Assembly (NCBI RefSeq): GCF_947179165.1
Contig: NC_077246.1
Location: 69,722,421-69,786,420, forward strand
Length of the DNA: 64,000 nt
DNA from: Solanum dulcamara
Taxonomy: Eukaryota; Streptophyta; Magnoliopsida; Solanales; Solanaceae
Direction: 5' to 3'
The notes beneath the pieces were generated by a model. That model made no database searches. It saw nothing but the letters and a program-made list of their open reading frames with translations, and was not told the DNA's origin. The position numbers and the translations under genes are program-made. Positions 47,228-60,625 of this stretch are shown in pieces (position 1 is the first letter of the stretch; each line of letters begins with the position of its first letter).

Positions 47228-50200
47228 TCAGGTCTCTTGTATTTTCTTTTCAAACTGTTGGCCATTCATTTCCTTATGCTCCTCATTCACAGTTTTGTTA
47301 TCATTAACCTCCTCGGCCGGTTTACCCTGTTTCACTCAATTATTTTTATACCGGATATTAGAACCAACCGTAGTTTAGCTGTTAAGGAACAAAGAAACGA
47401 GAAGGCTTACGTATTTTTCAGACAGAAGCCATACTACATATTGTCTCATTGCTTTGTAGACTGTTATTTTATTGTCATATTATTATTGCAAGTATGGTTT
47501 GTTGAAACTTAGGGATAAGGTTTTCGTACATCATGCCCTCCCCAGACCCCACTTGTGGGATTACACTTGGTATGCTATTGTACAAAAGCCATACTACTAC
47601 AACTTCAACCACCTATGAGAAATCTGTAGTTAAACTATCAAATGCTAATTCTTTAAAAGGGATAATTGCATCCCAATCTTTTGCACTTTGGAATTTTACA
47701 TATATAGGAAAATATATGACGATTTCATTAGTATTTAGTTATTTATGTTACAAGTGCACATGTGATGTCTACAACTGCTAGAAAGGTGATACCCAATCAA
47801 CTAGATTTCATCCCTAAATTGGAGAAATTTTAGGACATACCTTGCTGCTGTCACGCCAGCCAAGTCCAAACGGTCTGGAGAGCAAACTGATCTTTCTAGC
47901 AGGTATCTCTAGTGCTGATTCTTGGTTGCCCCCTACAGGAGATGAAACTTGCTGCGTAGATCTATAAAAGAACATATTCTTCCATGTTAGAGAAAATACA
48001 AGATATGCATTAATGAAGGTAGTATGTTTTTCTTATTACTACATAGTACATAGGCATGTATTGTCCTTTGGCAACCAATGAAGCAGTTGGAGTTAAGAAC
48101 ACCACAATCACCAGGGCATAGTGTTTAATAACGCGAAAAAATTAGAACATTTAAGCATGGGTATATACCTTGGAGAAGGTAGTACTTTATCTTGCCCAGA
48201 TTGGTACTGCAAGGTAGCCTCCAACATCGATTCTGCCATAACCACCCTCTTTTCCATCTCAGCGAGGGAAGCAATGGATTCTTCATACTTTTCCTGCAAG
48301 TTGTTGCAATGACACGCAAGATGTTCAACATATCAACCAACAAACGTCATATTTGCAATTTAAATTCCACCATCACGCATGAAATAATGAACTAGATAAG
48401 TTTGAGTAGAAAATCACAAAGAATCCAGCTGAGTAAGAATTCCCAGATAAAGAACTAGAAATCAAAATGTTTCACCATGAAATTCGATCAAAGAAGAAAC
48501 CTGTAGCAATTCAGAGGCATGTCTTTGAGCTTCTGCATCTTGTTCAGCAAATATACGAGCATCTTCTGTTACCCTCTGTTCTTGCTCCACCCTCATCAAA
48601 AGCTACAATAAATAGATAAACCCAAAATTGAAAGAAAGGGTGATTAGGAGATAATGTTACAATGCATCATCAAACAAGTGACTAAAATTGTCACCTGAAG
48701 CATGGCATTCTCTTGTTCTTGCTTAGCAACAAGGGCCTCTCGAAGCTCAGCAACATGTCTTTCTAATTGCTCAACCTGAGTCCAACAGAATTGTGATAAA
48801 TTCATTTTTTTCAAGGAAAGGAGGGCGATATATGCCAAAAAGCAATCAACATATTATAGAGCAGAATATGAGGAAAAAAGACTATAAAGGAAATAAATAT
48901 AAAAGCTCTAAATCCAAATATACAGCAGGTAATGGTGATGCAGTCTATTGTGCTAACGATCTAGAAATTCCTCTAGTCTTCTATCCATACTGAAAAGATG
49001 TATGGAAGCACATAGTTACACTCGAAGTAAGCCAAAAGGATTCATGGAACATTGTGTTATTTATCGATGAATGTGGTTCAGGTGTATATTCAGGAATGAA
49101 AGTTGTATTTACTGTCAAGAATCAAGTTCAATCTGGGATATCAATGTAAGCAGGAGCAAATTATAAATGTTAGACCAGCTCTATAACAGGAAAGGCACAT
49201 AAAATGCAAGCTTGAGGAAATGGACTGGAAGCTGGGTTATTCTTTTTCCTTTGTTTTGGGGGGTTGGGAGGAGATGAGCTGGGGATATGACTTCCTACTC
49301 TGAAGAAAGAACATAATTCATTTATAAAGTAGCTTCTTAAGTACCCTTGCGCTCAACTGCCGCCTGTTATCCTGCTTGACCATCTCCATCAATGCAGTTT
49401 CCAACTCCTCAGATCTGTGGACATGGGAAAAAATGAAGAAAAGGATATCAGTCCCCTATCAATATGGGATCTAGTTCCCTTAGCTTCGTCTACACACAAA
49501 AAGGTAAAAGATTTCATCATTCTGAAAGCTCTCAAATTAGATTTGCAGCAGAAGTTGAGAAATATTCAACTTTAAAAAAACCTCCTACAGTTTAACAGGT
49601 TCCATAAATGGACAATTGAACTGCCACTCTGCAAACATCATGATTGTGGATAAGAGTTTTTGCGACTTTTTCAGTGAGCTTGAGGCTGGCAGGGATGAGA
49701 TCAACTTGCCCTTTCAGAAGCTTCACTCGCCCTTAAGACAATTATAGCTGAACCTAATTACATTTTGAATATAAATTGCACCACCTTCCCATGTTATAAT
49801 CTGGTCTCACTGCCCCAAACCTGAATATTGATGGTGCTGCGGGAAGAACAAGAATAAGGAGAAACGGTAGTAGAAAATCACAAGAGGCAGGATTTGGATG
49901 AGCAGAAAGGGGAGAGACATGGCCTCAGTTCTTTTTTCACCTCTGCCTTTCTCTTAAATTATGAAAAAGGGGGGTCACTGTCGATGCAGCCAAAGTACAA
50001 CATTTGGCTTCAGATATAGGTTACAGCTTCATAGTAGCATAGATCATAAATTTTTGAAATTTTACCCAAAGGTATATTACTTAGCTGTTTCAAAATCAGC
50101 ACATTCACAAGGAACACAAAGGAAAGAAGCTAACATGGAACTCCAACTCTCCCAGGACTAGTTTTGAGAAAAGTCAACCTGCACAATATTGCCTCACTAG

Positions 50201-53200
50201 ATAAAGCAGCATGAATACACGAAATATGCACCTGAGTTCAGCAGATTTTTTCTCCTCCAGCAACTTGGACAACTCAACCTTCAGCCAGACCACCTGATAA
50301 AGGTCATGTAGTAATGTATGGAAAATAGATGGAAATCAGAATTGTGGATGACCAACTCAAACAATAGGTTATGATATTCAGATATTGGGGATATTACTTT
50401 GCGGATTTCCAGAACAACTGATCACTTACTTACACACACGTCTATAAACTCAGAATGAAATGATACAAAAAAGGATATTACGGAAAAAAATAGAGTTGGA
50501 AGTAGGAATATGAAGGATAACAAAGAAAGGGAGTGGAGGGAAATGAAAAAATTAAAAAAAGAAAGTAGGAGAAAACTGGTGCATGCTTTACCATTAGAAA
50601 TTCAATCAACATTCATTTTCTTGGTGCAGCAAGCTACTTACACATTAGCAAGCTAGATCACTTTTAAGTAAAAAGGTCGCATATGTCCCCATCACTAAAA
50701 CTCTATCAGTTATGAACCCCAATTTATCTGCTTTCTTTTTCAATTTCTTCCTATATCCCAACCTTAGGTACATATTGATTTGTAAATAAGCTTAAATCAA
50801 TTTGATGTAAAGAAAAACTAAAGACCCTGCTTCAAGGACAGTCCTTAGTCCTTCTAATAAAAGTTCCTAACAGTAGAAGTTCACTTCAAAATGAGGCATC
50901 AAGCTCACTGCCCAGTCAAGTTCTGCTTTATCAGGCGATTCCTTCCAAGTTGCCCATTTAAAACAGTATTTACTTAAACAGAGTAGTATCTTGCTCCAAA
51001 ATCTTACTTTGTTAATGACCATCCAAATTTCACCTATGAGCACATTTTCTATATGAATAGTTCGATAGTGCTAGAGCCCCCAGGGCCTAGCTCAAGTGGC
51101 AAAAGGTGGAGGATTTGTGGCTTAGGTCACAGGTTCAAGCCCCACACCATGCAAAGCAAAGCCTGATATTTAAGTGGAGAAGGGTATAGGGGCCGTCCCA
51201 TCATCCACCGAGTTTAGAAGGCTATGGTTGGTCCAAAGGGAGGGCCACAGACGGATTTCTCAGTTATTAAAAAAAAAAATCTATAGTGCTGGAAAGAAGA
51301 ACTAATTTCAGTGCATTCTACCATTCCAGATAATTGTATGAAACAAATTCTGAAGTCCCCATTTAAGCAACAAGAAGACAAAGCAGGTAAACCAGGAATT
51401 ATAAAAGACGATCAGGGAAAGAGGTGCAAGTTGAAAAGACAGACTTAATTGGAGTATGTATGGGAAAATAGGAAGAAAGTCACCTGTTCTTGGAGATCTG
51501 GAGCAGAATGTATTTCCACATTACCATTAAGGTTCATGTGAAGTTCATCCACATTAGCAGATGCAGTATCTGGTCCAGACGCATCATCATTCATCACTTC
51601 ATCAGTTTTTTTATCTGTTTCAGTGGTTCCAACAATTACAGATCCAGGATCATGCTCAAAACTGGAGAGTTTAGAAGCTAAACCCTGACAGTCCCTCCAA
51701 ACTCGAAGTCCTTTGAACCTCTCTTCAACAGCAGCCTTCACAGCCGGTCGATGCTTATTTCTTAGTTCTTCTAATCGAGCTTCATTAACATTTTGATAGC
51801 CCATGCAGGCTGTCAGCACCAGTTGACTGCTATCGAATGTGGAGCCAGCAAGAGACTGCAACAGGGTCACTGCATCCCCTGCATCTTTTGTGGTAACTAA
51901 TGCAGGTCCTGAATAACGAATATGTACATCACTTTTGAGCTCCACAAACAAGAGAATAGAACAACAATGGCAAAGAAGAAAAGAAGCTTGCTATAACACA
52001 ATGTTTAGAAACTTTTTAAGTCTCATGAATTAAAAAAAATTACCATAAAGCTCCATCAAAGCAAGTGCGGTATGGAATAACATCACTCGGTTTCCTTCAA
52101 ACAGAAGTACATCCCAGACTCTAAGGACTAAGACCAAAAAAGAAACATGAGAAAGGGTAAATAACCAGTAAGACAATTCAAGAGCCAAGAAGAAGGTTCA
52201 GGCAATTGACCTCAAACTGAATATCTCATCAACTTAAAACCTATAAATATGTAATATCAGCCACACTATGGATCAGAATTTTCAAGACAAGATAAACCAA
52301 CTGACCACTTTCCCATGGAAGCATGTTCATAAATATGGAGAGGAACCATGGTCCAGTAACCCATGCTACCTGAACTCCCAGGTAATCAAGATGATTAACT
52401 GCACAGTTGCATCAATTGGGAAGTCAAAACATATGGCAATCAATATAATCAACAGAAATTTGGAAAAGGAGCTTGAATTAAGAAAGTGAGAACAAGAGAC
52501 ATACCCAATTTTGGAAATTTCTCCCGCACCAACACATCAAGAACAAGTTGGTCAACCTGATGAGAGACAGTGTAGCAAATAAAATTGTGATCTTTACATT
52601 TCGCACAATGCAATTTATGTGTTCAACAAATTGGGGGGGGGGGGGGAGTTGGGGAGTAATTGTATGCAGAAGAAATAGTGAACTGCAGCAAGTAGAAGCA
52701 AAACTTGTTTGTCACCTGACACTCTATCATCTCTTCTGAGTAATAGCCATCAAAATAATCATCTAGAATCCCCACTAGAGTCCTGTAAGTTTATCAACAT
52801 TTTTATTCCACAGGAGTGAAACACATTTTGCACTTCAGACCAAATAAAACTCTTAAAGTGCAAGGTATTAAAGAACACAAAAGTTGCTCCAACTCTGAAT
52901 TGCAATTATAACCTCTTGCTTTTGGAAGCGGAAAACTACTGAGAAGCACCTTTGTAGAACATAATTGAAGACATATCCATCTAGGAGAACAAGATGTAGA
53001 TGAAGTTCAAAACATACCAAAATGCATTTTCCTCAGGCATTAGAAGCAATAGAAGACCAGCAAGAAAATTCATGGCCTGCATTATCAGAAGAGCAAAACT
53101 GAGCAATACCGAAGGGAAATGATGCGATCCTGAGAAAATCTAATCCACTTAGAAGAAGAACAGCTTGTGTAATGCCCAGACAGGTGAACCACAAGTTGAA

Positions 53201-56200
53201 AGAATCGGACCTTCATATGGAACTGGAAATGTATCATCATGTTTACGATCATGATATAAAGTTTCCCCCTTTATATCTTTTCATTCTATCTTACTCATAA
53301 GAAAATTTTCAAAAAAAGGTTCTCCCCTAGATCTTCTTTTACGATCTTTTGGTTCCCTGTTAGGTATTAGTGATAGGCATTCAAAAGAATGTGCAAAGCA
53401 TTTCATTCAGGCTACAATTATTACTAACTCCCAGTAGCTCGAATTCGGGGTGGCTATCATTTGAAATTTTATCTGGTAACACTATTAAAAAAAAAACATT
53501 TATGTGGTGCTTGCCAAAACACATCTTAATTCTGCTTAAGTGAGTGCAAGAAGATTTCAAAGAAGAATATAAACGACACCATAAGACATAAATTTCGAAC
53601 AGAAACTGGAAGTTGTGATGTAGCAACTGAAGATAAAGGATGCTTTGGGCAGTATTACAAACTTCAACAACAACAACAACAACAACCCACTGAAATCCCA
53701 CAACATGGGGTCTGGGGAAGGTAAAGTGTACGCAAACCTTACTCCTACCAAGGTAGAACGGTTGTTTCCGAAAGACCCTCGGCTCAATAAAAGCATAAAA
53801 AGAGGTTAGATAAGGCTAAGAAGTTCAAAGCGATATGGGAAAGCAAATAACGAGAGCGAAACAGATAAAATAGAGTAATCAAAGTACAGAAAGTAATAGA
53901 TAATAACAAAAATCAGAGCACAAGAAATTATATTGCGCTAATGCACCTACTAATAAGGGAGAATAACGAGACTATGTACTAGCCTTCTACCCTAATGTGG
54001 GTCCTCCACACCCTCCTATCTAAGGTCATGTCCTCGGTTAGTTGTAGCTGCGCCATGTCATGTCTAATCACCTCTCCCCAATATTTCTTCGGCCTAACCC
54101 TACCTCATCTGAAACCATCATGGTCAACCTCTCACACCTCCGCACTGGGGCATCTGTGTCTCTACTCTTCACATGCCCAAACTATCTCAGTCGCATTTCC
54201 CGCATCTTGTCTTCCACCTAGGCCACTCCTACCTTGTCCCGAATAGCCTCGTTTCTAATCATGTCGCTCCTGGTATGCCCACACATCTATCTCAACATTC
54301 TTATCTCGACAACTTTCATCTTTTGAACGTGAGAGACCTTAACTGGCCAACACTCCCCATATAACATAGGCGGTCTAACCACCACTTTGTCGAACTTGCC
54401 CTTAAGTTGTGGTGGCACCTTCTTGTCACATAGCACACAGGAAGCGAGCCTCCATTTCATCCACCCTGCCTCAATACGGTGTATGACATCATCGTCAATC
54501 TCCCCACTGCCTTGCATGATAGACCCAAGGTACTTGAAACTACTTTTCTTTTGGATGGCCTGGTCACCAAGCCTAACTTCCGCGCCAACCTCCTGAGGTG
54601 TCTCACTGAACTTGCACTCTAAGTACTCTGTCTTGATCCTACTCAGCTTAAACCCTTTAGACTCCAAGGTATGTTTCCAATCCTCCAGCTTAGCGTTAAC
54701 TCCACTACGAGTCTCATCGATCAGACTATGTCATCCGCGAAAAGCATACACCATGGCACCTCACCTTGAATTTGTCGCGTCAATCCATCCATCACCAAGG
54801 CAAATAACTGTCGCACCAGTTATCAATCAAGAAAGAAAAATGTGGCACTAGTTATTTCTAGCTCTCCAATAAAGTGATAAATAAATACCAAAACTCAATC
54901 GATAACCAGTTTGTGATGTTTGATTTGCCAAGTCTTACGCCACATGGTCCATCCAAATGTCAAACATCAAAGCAAACATAATTAGTCCCCTACCACCACC
55001 CACAAAAAAGTGTAAGAGACCACTAGCAATAGAATTACCTGACAGTAGCCAACACAGGGATTATGCCGAGCATAGGCAGTAAGTAAACGCCTTAAAGCAT
55101 TTCTTCCATCCTCGTCTAGAGCTGGATGTCCAGGAAATGTTCGGGGTAGATCCTGCATCAAAAAAGCAAGGCGAGATTGAAGCCAAAATGGATACTGACC
55201 CAACAGCTACATAAAATGTTGTGGTTACTGGAAAAGGGGGTCAATAAGTAGCATATTGGAAAGATAAAAAAAAGAGTAACATGTTCAGTGACCTTCTCAA
55301 TTTGCCCTCTCCAATTTTCAGGAAGACATGCAGTATCTATGCTTGGGTCCACACAACTTCCATTACCCTTTGATACAGTGCTTTTATCCTCTGCATTATT
55401 ACCAGATTTAGTGCCTAAAGCAAGCAAATCCTGGTAATAGGTCTCCACCCTGCGTGCCTTTACACCCACAAAGGCTTGCCAAAGCTGTGATGCAAGTATC
55501 AAAATTATACAAATAAAGCTGATGCATGAACTCAGATAACTCAAGGAGAAGCAGCATAAGAAGATTTTGAGCATTATATCTAACCTCTCCCCTGAGAGCC
55601 ATGGGTACTCCACCTTGAACAAGACACTCCAGTTCTTCTTTCCAAGATGGTAAAGACTCGTGACATTTAGGAGCCAAATGACTAATATTTTCATTTAGAT
55701 AAACATCTTGCATGGAACCCACTTCTAATTTGTCCATAGATTCTGATCTTTCTAAATCATAAAACTCATCTTCTGAGTCTTCTTCAGATTCACCTTTTGT
55801 GGCATTAGCCTCTTCAACTGCAAGAAGATGTTCCTGCAGACCACGTTCTTGCTCATTTTTGGCCAAATTTACCTTTTTTTTTACACGAATGCTCATCATA
55901 TCCTCAATGGCATGTAGAGTTGGTCTGATCTCTGACCATATTTGGGCCTGCTGAGTTTTCCTCTCAACTGAGGTTGTTGTATCATCCTTCTCTATTGTAC
56001 CTTCAAGATGACCCTCAGAACCACGCTTTTCAACAGTTTGATCATGGTCTTCATCTCCATTCTGTGAAAAGGAGCTTGCCTTCTGCAACAATGATCCAGT
56101 ATCAGGTTTGCTGGAGTTGCCGTCTGCAGACACCCCATTTATGATCAATTGAGCAGGCTCTGCCTGCCGTTCCAAAAAGTCATTCCACCTATCTGACCTC

Positions 56201-57388
56201 TCTTCCTCTTCTTCCTAAAAAGAACGCAAATGGATTATGACAATCAGAAGAAGACTTTTTTCTTAAATCAAAGATCATCAAAGAAAGGTTTTTCATGGTT
56301 GCTGAGAACTGTGGTAGAAGTACAATGGACAGAAGCTTCTCCACATCATTCAGCTGGGGGTTTTATGCCTTCTTATGTAGCTAACTAGTTGGATGAAAAT
56401 TCTTTTAGTTGAATCTTCTTCTTTCTTCTGTCCCTTCTCTCTTCTTTTCACAAACTGTCTCACCAATAAGCAGGACATTAAATAGTAAACCTGTAATCAT
56501 GACAGATAGTACCTTGTAGATATTAGCATATTCACGATATCTTTGTACATGCTGAGGCCGTACAGAGAATCCATAAGCATCCCTGTTCATATTGATAGTC
56601 ATTGGTCAAAAACTTCTAAGGAGAAAACTTTATTATAACAAAAATCTTGATGAGCAGAAGTTCCCAAAAATCACATTAAATTAGATATTTCTTCATGATT
56701 GAGCATTATTTTTTAAAAGGAATTTGTTATTTCAGAAGGTTCATGACAGCATTACAAAATTCAAAATATGACAATGCAAGCTAATTAAACACAATAATGT
56801 CCAAACAGCGCTCAGTAAATTAGCATCCACTGCTTCACCAAACACTCTAAGAACTGCTATTCAACACTTTCAAATCTCAGTCGGACTAATCAATACTCAA
56901 TTTGAACTCATATATCAAAACAAAATTATAATAATCAAAAGGCATAATACATAAACATGTACTCAAACTAGCCTCAGCTAGCAAGTAAGCACTTCAACTT
57001 TGAATATACATATCTAGAGACCTCAACTAACAACTAAACACTCCAACTCGTGCCTCCTATATCTCGTGGACACACAATGCTCATAAATTTTAGAGGTATC
57101 TAAATGATCAATTTTGTAAGTTGGAGTGGCCAAGGCCAAATTTGAGCCTCTATTTATATATTATACCTAATCTAATAAGTTCATCTAAACACTAGAGCTA
57201 CATATCATCACTTTTTTTTTCTTTATCCAGCAGCTTCAACCAATAGATCAAAACAGAGAGAAAACAATATACAAACAGAAATACAATGTAAAAAAAGGTA
57301 GAAAACGAACTGATTGTACATACCTATTGTGATCGAAAGAAATGATGCAAGGATTTAACAAAGATGTTTCTGCATTCTTCTTCATCAT
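47228..57388 (-). CDS. TBC-domain Rab GTPase-activating protein with coiled coil
   Basis: An 836-aa predicted Rab GAP that would speed GTP hydrolysis on Rab/Ypt GTPases in membrane traffic. Exons in transcript order: 57388-57324, 56582-56513, 56214-55585, 55484-55293, 55152-55039, 53076-53018, 52782-52716, 52556-52505, 52398-52306, 52127-52044, 51908-51484, 50293-50232, 49414-49345, 48775-48695, 48602-48501, 48293-48169, 47961-47841 and 47326-47228; all GT..AG and in phase. The N-terminal motif [20 protein letters not shown] is typical of a plant TBC subfamily. An acidic linker precedes the TBC domain (about residues 244-470), which keeps both catalytic fingers: I317-x-x-D320-x-x-R323 and Y355-C-Q357. 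Residues 618-763 are Glu, Leu and Lys-rich, a predicted coiled coil. An in-frame stop precedes the start Met. A shorter form reading through the 47841 donor would end nine codons later. Intron 5 carries a LINE and intron 11 a SINE. Confidence 0.96.
47508..47582 (+). mobile_element. RTE/TS-type retroposon tail, short
   Basis: Reads 'agggataaggttttcgtaca', 'cctccccagaccccacttgt' and 'gggattacacttggtatgct'. Only the last 75 bp of the tail family is left. It lies in the final intron of the TBC gene, antisense to it. Confidence 0.7.
51076..51282 (+). mobile_element. tRNA-derived SINE with target-site duplication
   Basis: 207 bp with an A-box-like 'cctagctcaagtggc' and a B-box-like 'aggttcaagccccac', ending in a run of A after 'tttctcagttatt'. 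It is flanked by ATAGTGCTAGA (51065-51075) and ATAGTGCTGGA (51283-51293), an 11-bp duplication with one mismatch. It sits in TBC intron 11 on the opposite strand. The family is not named here. Confidence 0.85.
52633..52646. repeat. G homopolymer run
   Basis: A run of about 14 G residues in TBC intron 7. A similar run of about 13 G lies at 46992-47004. Both are prone to length error in sequencing. Confidence 0.8.
53663..54805 (-). mobile_element. RTE-type LINE fragment in TBC intron 5
   Basis: About 1.1 kb of the same LINE family as at 20167-23185, in the same orientation as the host gene. It starts in the reverse transcriptase just before FADD (about 54730-54741), which is followed closely by a stop. 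The C-terminal domain continues with [29 protein letters not shown] and [15 protein letters not shown], then the 3' UTR and the shared tail with a (CAA)n run at 53663-53686 on the plus strand. It is 5'-truncated and inactive. Confidence 0.9.
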
Positions 57389-57679
57389 CAAACAAACAAC
57401 AATTCTCCAAATCTTCACCGATAACTCTGATTCAAACTTCCTTCGCCCTTAAAATTCTCCGTAGAATTCGAAAAATGAGTCTATTTCTACTGAATTTCAA
57501 GGATTTTTTGCTAGCATTCTACTCAGATCCCTTCATATTCACATGGAAATAGCGAGTTTAGCGTCACGTTATTCTGACGGTATGTGCTGTGTGATTCCTT
57601 AGCACGGAGTTCAGAGTGAGAGTGAGGAAAAAGGGGAGAGATTTTCTGAGAGAGAGATCTCCGGGGTGTTGGATCAGGC

Positions 57680-57700
57680 TTATAAGGCCCCATTGGCTGG
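57680..57700 (-). promoter_or_regulatory. TATA-like and CCAAT motifs upstream of the TBC gene
   Basis: On the minus strand a CCAAT pentamer (57696-57692) is followed by TTATAA (57685-57680). A pyrimidine-rich leader with 'gagatctctctctcagaaaa' follows at about 57660-57640. The spacing to the start codon (57388) leaves a 5' UTR of some 260 bases, which is plausible. The transcription start is inferred, not seen. Confidence 0.45.
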
Positions 57701-57815
57701 CCCATGACTTTTGTCCAAACTCAAAAAAAAAAAAAAAAAAAAAAATTGGTGGATACTTTTTAACAAAATAATTACTGATTTTAGGGATATTTTTTATTTA
57801 TTACTATTTATAGTA

Positions 57816-58099
57816 CTCTCTCCATTTCATATTAAATGAATTTATAAAGTAATGCACACATATTAAGAAAAAAATTCAAGGATATAATTTGAATCATAAT
57901 TTTCACTATTGTCCTTTGTAAAATCATAAATATAACTTTGCAAGTATTGTGAGTTATCTCCTAAAAAATATAAAATTTTAATAAATGAAACGACAAATAT
58001 GAAAAAAGTTTCAAACATTTATCTTGAACTTTGAACAATATAATTATTTTGAACAATGAAAAATCCCTCAAAAATTCACTTAATATGAAATAGAGGGAG
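57816..58099. mobile_element. Stowaway miniature element
   Basis: 284 bp with ends CTCTCTCCATTTCATATTAA and, on the other strand, CTCCCTCTATTTCATATTAA, 18 of 20 matching. It is flanked by TA at 57814-57815 and 58100-58101. No coding capacity. Confidence 0.85.
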
Positions 58100-58174
58100 T
58101 AATACATAGCAAAATTATGATGAATATGTTATGTATTAAAAGAAAATTATACTTGCAATATAAAATGTATTATA

Positions 58175-58436
58175 ATCCATCCGTCCATACTTATCCAACA
58201 TACTAAAAATAGATGTCTAACAATATTTGTCCAATTTATGAAATTAAGAGATAATTTACACTTAGTTCCTAATTTACCGTTATCATTAATTAGTAGTCAT
58301 TTTTCTATTACATTTTTTAAGATATTGTATTTATTATATTCAAAGAGTGATATAATAAAACTACCCTTCTATTTATAGTTTCTTGAAAAATATTGTGCAA
58401 AGCCAATAATAAACAAGTAAAGATGGACGGAAGGAG
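58175..58436. mobile_element. Second Stowaway-like miniature element
   Basis: The left end reads 'atccatccgtccatactta' and the right end, on the other strand, 'ctccttccgtccatctttac'. TA follows the right end and lies next to the left end. The left terminus is less exact, so its limit is uncertain by a few bases. Confidence 0.65.
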
Positions 58437-58789
58437 TAAGTGTTTTAAAATATATTATGCTTGTTTGGTAAGAAATTGACACAATGTATTATAAGTGTAT
58501 TAAAGTGTGCGATAAATGTATTATTTATAAATAAAATTCATATTATATGTGTTTTATAATTGTTATCTATGATATGTATTAAAATTGTATTATCAGAGTT
58601 CGATAAAAAATAAAAATGTTATTGTTATAGATAGTAAGCATTTTCTTAATATAGTATATCTATGTAAATTTCAAAAATAAGTGGGGGTTTTAGTTTGGAT
58701 GCATGTATTCTTTAAAAAAAATATTTATTAAAATAAAGTTAATAGTGTTTTTTTTAATTTATCCATAATTAAATAAAAATTACTGCTTT

Positions 58790-59720
58790 ATTTACTTTAC
58801 TTATTTATTATTTTAAAATAGATTTTTATTTTTATTTATCTTTTTTAATATATCAAAAAAAGATAAATTTATTTTTCTTATTTTACTCTCAATATTAATT
58901 ACTTATTCTTAAAATTATTTTTCAAGACATAAGCTTATATATCCATTAATATAGTTATTGTAATAAAATACTTATTAATCAATATTTTATAAGAAACGTG
59001 CAAACTTTAAAGTAAACAAATAAAAGTAACACATGGGAGTAATTAATGATTCTTGGTTATATAAACAAGAATAATGATTAATTTCTTCTTAAAATGTTTA
59101 TTACCATTTGGAGAAGTAGTAGAGACCTTTCAACCGAAAGTACTTTTAGATCTAACTATTCCTTTTTCTCCTCCTTTTTTCTTTTAATCTTTTTAACTCT
59201 CTTTATTTTATGAAGAAAATTCGTGTTGATTTTACCGGATAGTCAATTTTGGGTAGACTTTTACAAACTTAGTTTTTAGTTTATATATTTATTTTATTAT
59301 AAAAAACAATTATTTTTACAAGTAAAAGATCTAAAAATTACGATAGTTAATATTAATTGATCAGTGACGGCATGCCAAAAAAAACAAAAGGTCAAATTTT
59401 GACATGTCTAAATCATTTACAATAATCATGTACACTAATCAACATGCTCATTAATGTACCATGCTTTTGCTCATCTTAGGTGGCTAGTTGCTTCGATAGT
59501 AAATGTTCAATACTTTAAAAATAGATTTTTAATTTTATTTATCATTTTTAATATATAAAAAGATGTGTTTTATTATTAATATTAATTATTTATTCTTCAA
59601 ATTATTTATTAAAATCTAAAATTATACGCCAATTAATATAGATATTGTGGTAAAAATATTCATATTAATCGTTATTTTTTTAGAGAAACGCAAAATTCAA
59701 AATGAAAAGAAAAAGTTTAC
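58790..59720. repeat. Diverged direct repeat about 700 bp apart
   Basis: The ~220 bp at 58800-59030 resemble 59510-59715 in the same orientation. Shared phrases in order are 'aaaatagatttttattttta', 'atattaattacttattcttc'-type text, 'ccattaatatagttattgt' and 'aagaaacgtgcaaa'. The sequence between them is not repeated. The region is AT-rich with no gene. Confidence 0.6.
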
Positions 59721-59730
59721 TATAACTAAG

Positions 59731-60090
59731 AACCAACTTAAAGCCCCTTTTTAGCTTTTAGACATGTTTGCCTAATGTTAATTTTAAGCCATAAAGTTCT
59801 TAAAGCCAGTCAAAAATGAAAAGTTAGGATTTCTAACTTTTTTTTCCCAAGTGTTTAAAGTCATTTTGTTTGACCATGGAAATTATTTTTATATCCCTTA
59901 TATTTTAACTAAATTCTCAAACTACCCTTTTTATTCTTTTAACCCTAAAATTCAAACACTTATTTTCAACATAAGCACTTTTATCCAAACACTCAACTGT
60001 TTATTTATAAAAATAACTTTCAGCACTTCAAAGTTCTAAAAACACTTTATACATAAAAAATAATTTTTTTAAGCCCATCCAAACGGGCTC
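59731..60090. mobile_element. Tourist-like miniature element, left-truncated copy
   Basis: A second copy of the element at 15367-15746, similar along its length and in the same orientation. The right end CATCCAAACGGGCTC and the following TAA are kept, but the first ~36 bp are missing and the left inverted end is gone. Confidence 0.8.
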
Positions 60091-60625
60091 TAACTTTGTG
60101 GGTGTAAACTTGCTCACATTACCGGTCCAAGCTTGAATAAAAGGAAAATTATGGTAAGCTGGCAGCCATGTGTTTCCTTTGTTCATTAACAAACAATATA
60201 GTTGCTAGTGAGCGGTGACAGACTTGTAACCATGGGGCTGCTTGACGTTCTTCTCCTTTTGGGTGAATTGAATTACACCGGCTCGAATGCCTTTGATCAA
60301 ATAGACCAAAGAATCTGAGAGATTATGGTCATTACAAGAAGGTTCAGTTCAGGACAATTAGTATTTTGAAAGCTCCATAGTGACACAGTTTGTGAAAATA
60401 GCTCATTTTGCACAATACCAAAACTGGCAAAAGTATATTTAAAAGGATACATACACCAAAATGTTTATCATGTCATATACCACAAAGTGGCAACTAGTTA
60501 AGGGGCTAAAGAAACACTATAGTATATAGGGAGCCTAAATTAGTCATATGTTATGGAACAAAATTCGGAATGGAAGGTGGGATATTGCGCGGCGTCTGAT
60601 GAGCATTTCAACAGATGAGTCAAAT

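Larger units (their letters stand above)
57389..60625. other. Intergenic region between the TBC and 69-aa genes
   Basis: The first ~300 bp are the TBC 5' UTR and promoter, bounded by a run of about 23 A at 57721-57744. The rest is AT-rich DNA with two Stowaway-type elements, a diverged direct repeat and one Tourist-like element, each listed. The last ~100 bp before 60626 are presumably the 3' UTR of the 69-aa gene. Confidence 0.5.
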
